Positions 44,586-54,949 of a stretch of DNA of 64,000 bases are shown one piece after another. The position numbers were made by a program, and so were the translations under genes. This stretch comes from Ectocarpus siliculosus (Eukaryota > Sar > Phaeophyceae > Ectocarpales > Ectocarpaceae). The notes under the pieces were generated by a model. That model made no database searches and was not told the DNA's origin. It saw only the letters and a program-made list of their open reading frames with translations. Numbering within the stretch: position 1 is the stretch's first letter; every line of letters begins with the position of its first letter. The stretch is taken from positions 147,903 to 211,902 of the forward strand of contig FN648370.1 in NCBI GenBank assembly GCA_000310025.1, written 5' to 3'.

Positions 44586-47060
44586 CCGGGTGAGGTCGCC
44601 ATGTTCGTTGACAAGGCCACCTACCGGAATGTAGTCGTCTGGGCATAATACCTCCGCCCTGCTGCTCGATGATCAGCGGTGGCGGCGGGGGGGGCGGTGG
44701 TGTTGTTGTCTGCTTCTCCTTTGTGCGCATAAGGAGCGTCTCTGTCTTCTTCTCCGATACCGTCAGCCCGAACTGCCCCAACATCTCCACGATGACGGTC
44801 ATCACTCTCGCCAGTCCTTCGGCAGACCTCGATACGACGCCGGCGTCATCGGCATACAGCATCCCCCACACCACCCTCCGCACTCGGTCAAGTGGTGTCC
44901 TCGCCCCCGCTCCCGTCTCCTCCTCCAGCCAGGTACACGAGGTCCTGCAGAATAACATCATCCTCGCTGTATTGAATGGCAACGACCTCGATGATCGCGG
45001 CGAAGAAGATATTGAACAGCAGCGGGCGCAACACACACCCTTGTCGTAGGCCTTGTGTGACCAAGAACCTGGACAAAACTCTCCGTCGTCCATGCGCACC
45101 CGGGCCCGCATTCCATCGTGGAATTGGCGGATGACGGCGATCATCTCCTCCGGAATCCCGACCCTGGCCAGGACCTTCCACAGTAGCTCTCGGTCCACCG
45201 AATCATGCGCCTTCTTCAGGTCGACGAAGCAGATGTAAAGTGGTATTTTCCTTTTTCGCCCCAAGAACCCGCATTGTTCCTCGGGGAGGATGTTGGTTTT
45301 GCAGATGGCGCTTAGGCGTTTGGTGATGATCTTGATGGGGACCTTGCCTACGTGAGATAGGAGCGACATCCCCCTGAAGTTGTTGCAGTTGGGCCGGTCA
45401 CTCTTGGGGGCTGGCTCTCTCCTCCGTTCTACACCTCAACGAGGATGGCATGGAGGTACTCCAGGACGATGGGTTTCTGGTCGTCGTCGTCGATGTTGAG
45501 CAACTCTGCAGGGGGGGAGTCATTGCCGGGTGCCTTCCAGTTCTGCAGTCCTTTCGTTGCCCATTCCACTTCCTCGAGGTCTGGTACCGCTCCCAACCGC
45601 CGAGTAGCACGTGTCGGCGGTCGCTGCGTCACTTGCTCGATGATATCTGGGTTCAGGGTGGGTGACTTGTGTTGAGGAGGGTGCCGAGGAATCTCGCCCA
45701 TCGCTGGACAATGATGTTCTTTCTCAAGAACAGCACGCCATTCTCGTCCGCAACGAGCTGCTGTCCTCCCACTTGTCTCCCACTGAGCCCCACTGATATC
45801 TTGAGGTGTTGGTAGAGGCCTCGCATATCGCGGTCCTTGTAGATCGCTTCGAGTTCCGTCACATATCTGTCCAGGTGGGCATATATTCCCGTGTCGACTG
45901 CTGCGGCCACACCCTTACACGCTGCTTTGAGGGCCCTCCACGATGTTGTGTTCAACTTGTCCTTCATCGCTCGGCGCGCTTCCCGCCGTTTGGTGAGGGC
46001 CTCCTCCAAGGCTGCTCTTGTCTCAGGGGTCTCACACCATTCCTGCGTGCGTCGTTTCCGTGGTTTCTCGGGTAGTGTCGCCCTCGCCGCTTCGAGGAGA
46101 GCATTGGTGAACTGGGTCGCCTTCTCCGGGGTGGTGGTCGCTCGTTCGCCCTGCTGTTGGTCGAGGTTGAGGAGGAACCGCGTAGCCACCTCCCATCGCG
46201 TTGCTTCGACCTGCAGTTCCCGTCGGTCGAACTGCTTCTGTTTTGGTTTGGTCCGGACTGCTTGGTTGTGGGCAAGCCTACCACGAGGTTGACGGTGGTT
46301 ATCACCATGTTCTGGTCTGAGTCCGAGTTGACTGGGTATACCGGCTGGAGGATGACAACCATGTTAGACACTCGGCCGCGGTGTGCCTGCCGCGTTAGAA
46401 CGTAGTCGGGGCGCCAGCGGTCGGTCCCTGACGCACCGTTGTAGGCGTGCCATATTCCGCCGTTGCGTGTCTCGAAGAACGTGTTCGCGAGTGCTAGCTT
46501 GTTGTCCGCTGCAAAGGTCAGCAGTAGACAACCATTCTCGTTGCGCTCATCACGCCCGTGTATCCCCATGACGCTCTTGTCCTCCCCATCCATCTTCTCT
46601 CCTGTCCGAGCATTGGCGTCCATCAGGATGTACACGTACTCTTTGGAGGGAATCCTCCGCACGAGACTGCCAAGGGTTCCCCAGAACTCTGTTTTGCTTG
46701 CTGTCAGTGGTGGCGACCTCGGTTGGGGCGTACGCAGCAACAAAGTTGACAGCTCCGCGGCGGCCCGTCATCTCAAACCTCACGACCATGAGGCGTTCAT
46801 CGACATAGTTCGTGGTGAAAGTGGAGGTCTTGCACAGTGACTCTTTAACGGCTATTCCCACACCATGGACTTTACGCTTCCCCGTACCACAGAAGAACAC
46901 TCGAAACCCGCTGCTGCGAACTCCGTTTGACCTGGCCTCCTGGTCTCCTGCAGCCCTACCATCGATACATCCTGCTTCGTTGCCTCATTTAGGATGCTGT
47001 AGGCTCGCCCGTACTCATTCTTCCCGTTTACAGCCCGAGTCCGACATTCCAGGTTGCTAC
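44586..47060 (-). pseudogene. LINE (non-LTR retrotransposon) ORF2, 3'-truncated
   Basis: On the - strand an endonuclease of the exo/endo/phosphatase type (NLECRTRAVNG, MVGLQETR, YILMDANARTGE, WRPDYVLTR) is followed by a helical linker and a reverse transcriptase (GMSLLSHVGKVPIKIITKRL; FVDLKKAHDSVDRELLW; GLRQGCVLRPLLFN in a shifted frame; MLYADDAGVV; LTVSEKKTETLLM), then a Pro-rich run (about 44680-44710). The final His of the endonuclease SDH motif reads SDQ. Several frameshifts occur (near 46640, 46000, 45700, 45400 and 45070). The ORF stops making sense at 44585, where gypsy sequence begins; the missing C-terminal part can be seen in the copy at 62963-63872. Confidence 0.87.
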
Positions 47061-47064
47061 CTAC

Positions 47065-48300
47065 TGTATGGGTCCTACTTGCCTATTATTACCTTTTAAA
47101 GGCAGGTTTGGAGTTTTTTCTCGTCGCTTTTTTTTATATGCATATGGTTTGTTGATGCCAGCCACAGCTGTCTTCATGGGGTGAGACAAATTGGGCGGGC
47201 GAAAAAAAGTCCAGTCAAATGCGTCTCTCCCGGTGCCTGCGTTGGCACGATGAGTATTATTTAACGTTTACTGGAAACTTGAATCATGCCCATAATCATT
47301 CCAATTGCTATGGTACGACTCTGTACGATACGTGTACGATTCAATCCCACAGGACATTTAAACCTTCATACTGGCATCTACACACTATAAGGATAAAAAA
47401 AATGTCCTTCCGGGGAGGTGGGGGGATGTCTACGTGCTGATATCAGCGCTCAATACAATCTTGCATGTGCGTACGATGGTTGAAAGCAGCTGAGAGGAAA
47501 CACACACGTACGTGTGTACGACAGACAACAGGGGGAGAGATATATGCATTCCGTCTCCCCAAAGGTCGCTTTGGAATCTAGGTGGTGCTTCTGCTGAGGT
47601 CCGTTCACCGCTGATGTGCGGGGAGAGATGGGGGAGGGCTGTGCGCTGTGGGTGTGTGTGAATGTGACAGCAGCACACATGGTGGGGCGGGTTATAAACG
47701 TTTTGTTTCGTTTCGAGACAGTTGCGGCGGAACCTGTAAATGGCCGTACTCGTCACCACTTGCTCCGATTGAGCTCGGATTTGTTGCTATCGATTTGTAC
47801 GAGCCATGCGCATAGGATCGGGTTACTGAAAAAAATTCATGTTGGTTTGGAGCATGTAAGGAGCGATGTATGCATATGAGGCGTAGCGGAAGTTGGACCT
47901 TTGGTTTCGAGAACTGAATTAATTTCGGGCATCTGCCGAAGCCGAAATAGGTGTACTAGACTTTATCAAGGTCAGAATCAGTCAGAATGAAGTAGCTCCG
48001 CACCGCCCACTTGTTTGTTTCTCTGTTATCGGCCCCTTCTGGAAAGATTCATGCGTACTGCTCTCGCGAATAGCAAGTGTTCCCCATGGCGCACGGTTGT
48101 TGGAGGCTGATCGAAACTCAACCCGCGGGAGAGAGCGCTAGTGATTGGAGGCTTCCACGAGTACGCGTTTTGTCATGCGTCGCACACTCAACGTGGACGG
48201 ATACAAAGGTGAGGGGCATGGTTGTGCGTGGACTATGTCGGGAATTAAGCGACAGTCGAACACTTGCGGGCTGTGTCTTGACCCATGCTGTGCACATCCT
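47065..48300. other. Gene-poor stretch
   Basis: The LINE 5' untranslated part may extend into the left of this stretch. Beyond about 47.2 kb only chance-like ORFs are present. Confidence 0.35.
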
Positions 48301-48308
48301 ATACTTAG

Positions 48309-49045
48309 CAAGATATTCTTGGATGGTATCTGGTACATCGAGCTCGGTACGACAACCCGTTTTGCGGACGCGAAGGGGCGGACGCCATCGAAAAGTATGG
48401 GGCATCAGACAAGGCGAAGCATTATAGCGTTCGTGGGCAAAATATGCTGTCGTCCACCTCGGAGTCGTCACCACTCATGAAACGGAAAACGCTCCCGCCT
48501 TCCTCGTGTTCGACAGAGAATATATCCACCGCGTTATCGATGAGTTGCACAACGGAAGGAATTCAATCTACGCCGACCGATACGATTCAACCGGTGTTCT
48601 CAGTCAAAATTATCCAGTTCGTGCGCAATGGTGTAATAACCCTGAAAGTTCTCAATCTATTCTGTTTCTTCGGTGGCTGCTTGGTTTGACAGGTTCGCCC
48701 AACGAGCAAAGGTTTGGGTACGTCGAGCACCTTGACGACATTGCCCTAGACTGTCGCGAAAGTAATTTGAGGACTTCCACCACGTCGCACGGTAACAATC
48801 TCCATATGAACAGGTTGAAGAGGGCCTTTCGGGACAAGGGCGTAGCAGGCGCGGGACGCAAAGCGGAGGAGATAGATCGATCACAGGAGCCGTACTGGAA
48901 GATCGTGCGTGTTCTCCCCGCGCTGCCTGATTTTGTGTTTGCGTTCAAGCTTGTCAAACGACCGCGAGACTTACCACGTAAACTAGAGACTTTGCAACCT
49001 GCAGTGCTCTTCGACGGAGCAGTGATGGGTGGGCAGGAGAGTTGA
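48309..49045 (+). pseudogene. HNH-endonuclease-like protein, frameshifted
   Basis: Frame from about 48309 reads WYLVHRARYDNPF and DAIEKYGASDKAKHYSVRGQ, then a single-base shift near 48435-48445 moves to the frame VVHLGVVTTHETENAPAFLV, which stays open to a TGA at 49043-49045. In the second part, LFLRWLLGL, then YVEHLDD, then CRESNLRTSTTSHGNN, matches the layout of HNH nucleases related to homing enzymes (His in VxHxD, Asn in NLR, a trailing NN). The C-terminal 75 residues are unassigned. A possible AG acceptor lies at 48307-48308 (catcctatacttag). Function as a nuclease is inferred from the motif only. It sits just upstream of the satellite array. Confidence 0.5.
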
Positions 49046-49600
49046 GTATGTACCAATCGGGGGGGCGTGTATAAAAACGATGAGGCAAGGAAGTCTCTTG
49101 CGGTTAGTTGGAATGTTTTTTACCAGCCACTCTATGTGGCGACGCATGCTTGATGCTTGGTTATGTAGGTGTCTTGCGGTACGGGGGTGTAGTGTTGATA
49201 AACCCATGGCAGGTGAAATTCATGGTTGGGATTTTGGTGCAAAAGATTCTTGATTGAGAAAGTGACACCAGGGTGGGGTCTGCTCCCCGTTGTCTAGTAA
49301 CCTAGAAAAACGCGCTTGCAGACACTCTTCGATTCTCTGCCATACAGCTTGCTACTTGGAACGGTGCCAGAACTTCCGCAACGGTTCATGGAACGGCCAA
49401 GGTTCCAGCAGAAACTCAGTCTTGTCGCGCACTACCACCGCTATACAAGGCCAAGGCTCGTACTTCTATCATACATGCTTGCGCTATGCTTGCCTGCTAC
49501 ACTACGCTAAGAAAAATTAGCCGCCACCGGACGCGAGGTTCTCGAGTAAATCCAACTTCAATCGGATTCAATTGGTTCCAAGTGCATCTGGATATAACTA
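49046..49600. other. Spacer between HNH-like pseudogene and satellite
   Basis: One short frame (49316-49510) is open, but its residues match nothing recognised. No repeat units are visible until about 49.6 kb. Confidence 0.4.
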
Positions 49601-49609
49601 CAATACATG

Positions 49610-51870
49610 CTTTACATGTGCTTCCGGAACGAACCCTTCTCTACCTCCCTCTCGCGTGAATCAAAAACCAAGAGGTATACTCGGTGGCTTCAGCAACGAA
49701 CCCAAGAAGTGTAGCTCCGAGAGTAGTGTGTGTGAAGCGATCGTCCGTCGCGATGGACAATCCCTTCTCTACCTCCCTCTTGCGTGAATGCAAAACAAAA
49801 GAGTATACTCGGTGGCTTCAGGAACGAGCCCAACAAATGTAGCTCCGAGGGTAGGAGTAGGAGACCGTGTGTGAAGCGATCGTCCGTCGCGGTGGACAAT
49901 ACCTTCTCTACCTCCCTCTCGCGTGAATACAAATAATAAAAGTATACTCGGTGGCTTCCGGAACGAACCCTTCTCTACCTCCCTCTCGCGTGAATACAAA
50001 TAATAAAAGTATACTCGGTGGCTTCAGGAACGAACCCAAGTACTCTAGCTTCGAGAGTAGTAGCAGGAGACCGTGTGTGAGACGATCGTCCGTCGCGGTG
50101 GACAATCCCTTCTCTACCTACCTTTCGCGATAATCAAAAATAGAGAAGTATACTCGGTGGCTTCCGGAACGAAACCAAGAAATGTAGCTCCAAATGTAGT
50201 AGTAGGAGACCGCGTGTGAAGCGTCGTCCGTCGCAGTAGACAATCCCTTCTCTACCTCCCTCTCGCGTGAATGCACAACAAAAAAGCATACTCGGTGGCT
50301 TCCGGAACGAACCCAAGAAATGTAGCTGCGAGAGTAGTAGATGGAGACCGTGTGTGAAGCGATCGTCCGTCGCGATGGACAATTCCTTCTCTACCTCCCT
50401 CTCGCGTGAATCAAAAACCAAGAAGTACTCGGTGGCTTCTGGAACGAACCCTTCTCTACCTCCCTCTCGCGTGAATCAAAAACCAAGAAGTACCGGTGGC
50501 TGCAGGAACGAACCGAAGTACTATAGCTCCGAGAGTAGTGTGTGTGAAGCGATCGTCCGTCGCGATGGACAATCCCTTGTCTACCTCCCTCTTGCGTGAA
50601 TGCAAAACAAAAGAGTATACTCGGTGGCTCCCGGACCGAACCCAAGAAATGTAGCTCCGCGAGTAGTAGAAGGAGACCGTGTGTGTGAAGCGATCGTTCG
50701 TCGCGGTGGACAATCCCTTTTTAACTTCCTCTCGCGTGAATGCAAAACATAATTGAATACTCGGTGACTTCCGGAACGAACCCAAGAAATGTAGCTCCGA
50801 GAATAGTTGTAGGAGACCGTGTGTGAAGCGATCGTCCGTCGCGTTGGACAATCCCTTCTCTACCTCCCTCTCGTGTGAATCAAAAACCAAGAAGTATTGT
50901 GACTTCAGGCACGAACCCAACAAATATAGCTCGGAAAGTTGTAGTAGGATACCGTGTGTGAAGCAATCGTCCGTCGCGGTGGACAATCCCTTCTCTACCT
51001 CCCTCTCGCGTGAATGCAAAACAAAGGGTATACTCGGTGGCTTCCAGAACGAACCCAAGAAATGTAGCTCCGAGAGTAGTAGGAGGAGACCGTGTGTGAA
51101 GCTAGCGTCCGTCGCGGTGGACCATTCCTTCTCTACCTCCCTCTCGCGTGAATCAACACAAAAAAGTTACTCGGTGGCTTCCAGAACGAATGCAAGAAAT
51201 GTAGCTCCGAGAGTAGTAGTAGGAGACCGTGTGTGAAGCGATCGTCCGTCGCGGTGGACAATACCTTCTCTACCTCCCTCTCGCGTGAATGCAAAAAGTA
51301 CTCTCGGTGGCTTCCGGAACGAACCCTTCTCTACCTCCCTCTCGCGTAAATACAAATAATAAAAGTATACTCGGTGGCTTCAGGAACGAACCCAAGAAAT
51401 GTAGCTCCGAGAGTAGTAGTAGGAGACCGTGTGTGAAGCGATCGTTCGTCGCGGTGGACAATCCCTTCTCTACCTCCCTCTCGCGTTAATACATAACATA
51501 GAAGTATACGAACCCACGAAATGTAGCTCCAAGAGTAGTAGTAGGAGACTGTGTGTGAAGCGATCGTCCGTCGCGGTGGACAATCCCTTCTCTACCTCCC
51601 TCTCGTGTGAACTAAAAACCAAGAAGTATACGGTGGCTTCAGGAACGAATCCAAGTATTGTAGTTCCGAGAGTAGTGTGTGTGAAGCGATCGTCCGTCGC
51701 GATGGACAATCCCTTCTCTACCTCCCTGTTGCGTGAATCCAAATATAGAAGTATACTAGGTGGCTTCCGGACCGAACCCAAGAAATGTAGCTCCGAGAGT
51801 AGTAGTAGGAGGCCGTGTGTGAAGCAAACGTCCGTCACCGTGGACAATCCCGTTCAATATCTACACGGAC
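49610..51870 (+). repeat. 137-bp satellite array, about 15 units
   Basis: The anchor word atcgtccgtcgcggtggaca, with small variants, recurs at about 49741, 49878, 50086, 50223, 50363, 50553, 50693, 50832, 50967, 51105, 51242, 51442, 51563, 51690 and 51828. Most steps are 135-140 bp, and a few near 190-208 carry an extra 50-70 bp duplication of the ggcttccggaacgaaccc / ctacctccctctcgcgtgaa junction. Each unit contains a conserved dyad centred in the anchor, a tgtagctccgagagtagtag block and a tactcggtggctt block. Units differ by small indels that break any shared reading frame, so protein coding is unlikely. Confidence 0.92.
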
Positions 51871-52094
51871 GAACCGCGCTCACATCTAACTAGTCCACAA
51901 AGATGGAAAAAATGATTGAAAAAAACAAACCTAGCCCGCCCCGGCCGGGCCCACTCAAACAGCCCATCTTTTGCCCATATCAACAACAATTAAAAATGGC
52001 GAGTGAATATTTATTGTTGGTGTGGAACCAGCTTAGCTTTTCGTTCTACATGATCATTGTTTACGACAATTGGTTGATTGATGGCTACATAGGA

Positions 52095-52360
52095 TGTGAA
52101 CCAGACGAAATCGTCCGTCACGGTGGACAATCCCGTCTACACCCTCCCTCTCGCATGTGGGAAAAAAAAGTAGAATTCGTGAGACATCTATATGTAAACA
52201 GACGATGCAAAGTAGAGCTCGGAGAGTACGAAGAGACCGTCTGAGACGCAATCGTCCGTCACGGTGGACAATCGCGGTGCCGATGGTGATTCCCGTCCTG
52301 ATGGAATTCTATCGGCCTGTGACGGAGTCGTCCGTGACGATGGACAAGCGCGGCTCTACC
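52095..52360 (+). repeat. Stray copies of the satellite dyad motif
   Basis: The core atcgtccgtcacggtggaca occurs at about 52108 and 52250, and tcgtccgtgacgatggacaa at 52328, outside the regular array and without the rest of the unit. The first is followed by the tccctctcgca word, so these look like eroded edges of the array. Between 51.9 and 52.1 kb and from 52.4 to 52.75 kb nothing else was recognised. Confidence 0.75.
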
Positions 52361-52899
52361 CTCACTCTCGCGAGTCAAAACCATATTCCAAGAGGGGACG
52401 ATAAGTTTGGCTCTATCGCTTATGTACACCCCCAATCGTCTCGTAAACACGTAGATTATTTTTCTTAGAACTTTCAAAAAACTTTACTCCAAATATGTTT
52501 TTGGGCGAGGGCGCCCCGCTCGCCCACAACCCTAACCCTTCCATCCCCACACATCTTGGGAGAATTCGTCTCCGAGGAATCTCTCCAGGGATTCATCACT
52601 TGTTCGCAGGGGATAGAGGACTTGAGGTGATCCAACCATTCACCATTTCCCTGTGGAGGACGTGATCGCTGAGTGCAGAACCTCCCCAAAATATTGGGAC
52701 CATCAACAAGTTATAGAACCTCCAGGACCTTCCCAGTTTTCGCACTTCGAATATTTTCATCGACAGACGCAATCGTCCGTCGCGGTCGACACTTTGTGCA
52801 CACGTGACCACTGGAGCTTGCCGAAGCATCTGATCTACCTACCTCTGCCCAAACCAATTTCTCAGGGCATCTCACTGGGAAGGATTTCCCCCTGAGAAG

Positions 52900-53914
52900 A
52901 TGGAAAATATTCCCGCCTTTGATCCACCTACGGCGGCCGAACTCGAGCGCTGCGCTGAGGAAGCCCGCATCGACAAGGCCATCCGCGTGGAAGAGGAAAA
53001 ACGGACGCATCTGCTGACCTTAGAGGAAAAAAAGAAGTATCTGCTGACCCTAAGAACTTCGTACTGTAAGCGTTTCTCAAAATGTTCGGGCCGCAGTTTC
53101 CTCTTCGGCTTCGAGTGCTCTAGCGACACCATGAAGGATGTCAAGAGTGAGGCCGCCATGACCAGAATCGGGAAGGCTCTCAACCCACTACCGTATTGGG
53201 GCGTCAAGCTAAGGTCCGCGACCATCGGGGTCACGGAGACGGGCGACTGCCGGACGATCCGGATGGCCATCGACCTCGAGACGGACCACGCTGTGCCAGC
53301 TACAAGGTTATGACCGCATTGCACTCGGCCTTTGACACTTTTGACGGAGAGATTATGTTTCCACCTAGGAGACGCGCCTCGACCTTGTGGGAGAAGGCGA
53401 GAAGAATCCTCGCACCCGACGGCCCCGAGCCTGTCGACGTGGACCCGGACCCGTACGTGTACCACAAGAAGACCAGCGAGCCTCGTGACGATGGCAATCA
53501 GAGGAACCCGGTTTATGTTCAGCTGCAGATAATCCAGAACAGCCGTCTCGGCCAGGAGGTATTCAGGCCCGTCAACCTTTTTCCCTCGCTGGGGATGGGA
53601 GCAGCTTTCGTCAACGTGGGCGCGGCGAGCCGGTTGGACGACGCGAAGAAAGTGTTCCAAGAGTGTGGGGGATCGTGGAAGAAGCTTATGAGCACCACAC
53701 TCTTCACTGGATGTTGTATGGGGTCACGCAACCCTCTGCTGTTCCGTGCTTGCTTCGACATGCTCTCTCGTCCGGCGTAGCCGGACGAGAAGCCTGACGA
53801 GACGTACAAGCGGTTCGTACAGGAAGAGGTTTTCGGTATCAGCAGAAAGCGCCCGCGCGAGGAAAGTAACGCGAGGAAACTGCGGAGGAAATTGCGACAG
53901 CCACTGGCAAGCTA
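52900..53914 (+). pseudogene. Unrecognised protein gene with one frameshift and one internal stop
   Basis: ATG at 52900 sits in a favourable context (gagaagATGG). The first frame, to about 53305, has a charged helical start (EEEKRTHLLTLEEKKKYLL) and then IGKALNPLPYWGVKLRSATI. Near 53295-53305 the coding sense moves to the next frame (YKVMTALHSAFDTFDGEIMF; NPVYVQLQIIQNSRLGQEVF; GGSWKKLMSTTLFTGC). A TAG at 53778 is followed in the same frame by 44 more sensible codons (PDEKPDETYKRF; SRKRPREE, nuclear-signal-like) to a TAA at 53914. Original length would be about 338 residues. I do not recognise the family. It is flanked on both sides by stray copies of the satellite dyad motif (52768, 54115, 54223). 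Confidence 0.55.
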
Positions 53915-54113
53915 AAGGGGAGCTCTCTGTCATCTTGGGCTGGCCGCAGCCTAACCTAGACCGGGGAGGAAGGCTCTGGATTGAGCGCTGCTGCCGCGCC
54001 GAAGAAGCGTAGAAGGACCTCTTCATGGTTGACCCTGGCATAGTTCAGACATGCCCCAAAGCTGCTTGATGGTTTCGGGAATCTAAGTAGCTCGTGCGAG
54101 ACGGCATTTGACG

Positions 54114-54250
54114 CTATCGTCCGTCGCGTGGACAATCCCTTTTCTAACTATAGAATCTGGGAGAAATCCTTCAACGCTGAGTGAGGAACAGATGTCTGAG
54201 AGCAGGAGACGGCCTGCGGCGCAATCGTCCGTGGCGGTGGACAATTTCGT
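54114..54250 (+). repeat. Two stray copies of the satellite dyad motif, right flank
   Basis: ctatcgtccgtcgcgtggac at 54112 and caatcgtccgtggcggtgga at 54222 lie 110 bp apart on the far side of the unidentified gene. The first is followed by aatccctttt, as in the array. Confidence 0.75.
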
Positions 54251-54554
54251 CTCTGTATATGTTTGTAGGTATCTTTTACGCTCTGTCTGCTTTCAGGTGT
54301 CCGTATTTTGAACATCGGTTAGGTACCATCTACCTTGGGTTCTCTTCGTGGTTCAAGAGCATAGCCTCGAGTCTGCACGAATAGCATCTGATATTATTAG
54401 CAATTGATTCTTCGATACATATACCCAGCTTAATATCGCGGGGCACGTACGTACCATATACTTCTTGGTTGGTCTCTTCTGCGGTGTCGAGTGTGCCCAG
54501 TTTTGTGACCGGGCTCCCATTGATGTTTTTGAACAGAGAGCTTATGTGAGAAAA

Positions 54555-54578
54555 ACACACACACACACACACACACAC
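54555..54578 (+). repeat. (AC)n microsatellite
   Basis: Twelve AC dinucleotides in a row. Confidence 0.95.
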
Positions 54579-54949
54579 CAGCTATTGTCCGGTGGAGCAA
54601 TGTTTTCGGATACCGGTACACCACCGGCTGACTCCTGGCACTGGTGATCGGATTATGTCCAGACGACTTCCACAGAACTCGAAGGTCCTATCCGTACGTC
54701 GCCACAGCCTTTCGGAGGTTCCTACGACGGGGGCGGATACGCCACTACCAAACCGATTGGGCGAACACGAGGAACTTGAGTCCACGAGAGCGAGACACTG
54801 GAAACTACCCTACCTCTTCTCGTCCGAAAAGCCAAAGATGGATCGGTATTGCCCCCCTCTTTCCAAACATACACGCGAACACATCGTTCTCGTCCGAACA
54901 ACAACTTGGACAACACATTGTTTTTACCAAACCATGAAAAACAAAAACA

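Noticed and set aside
50456-51058. 200-codon ORF on the - strand in the satellite array
   Set aside because: It exists only because repeat units lack stops in that frame locally. Indels between units change the frame and the repeated peptide is not kept.
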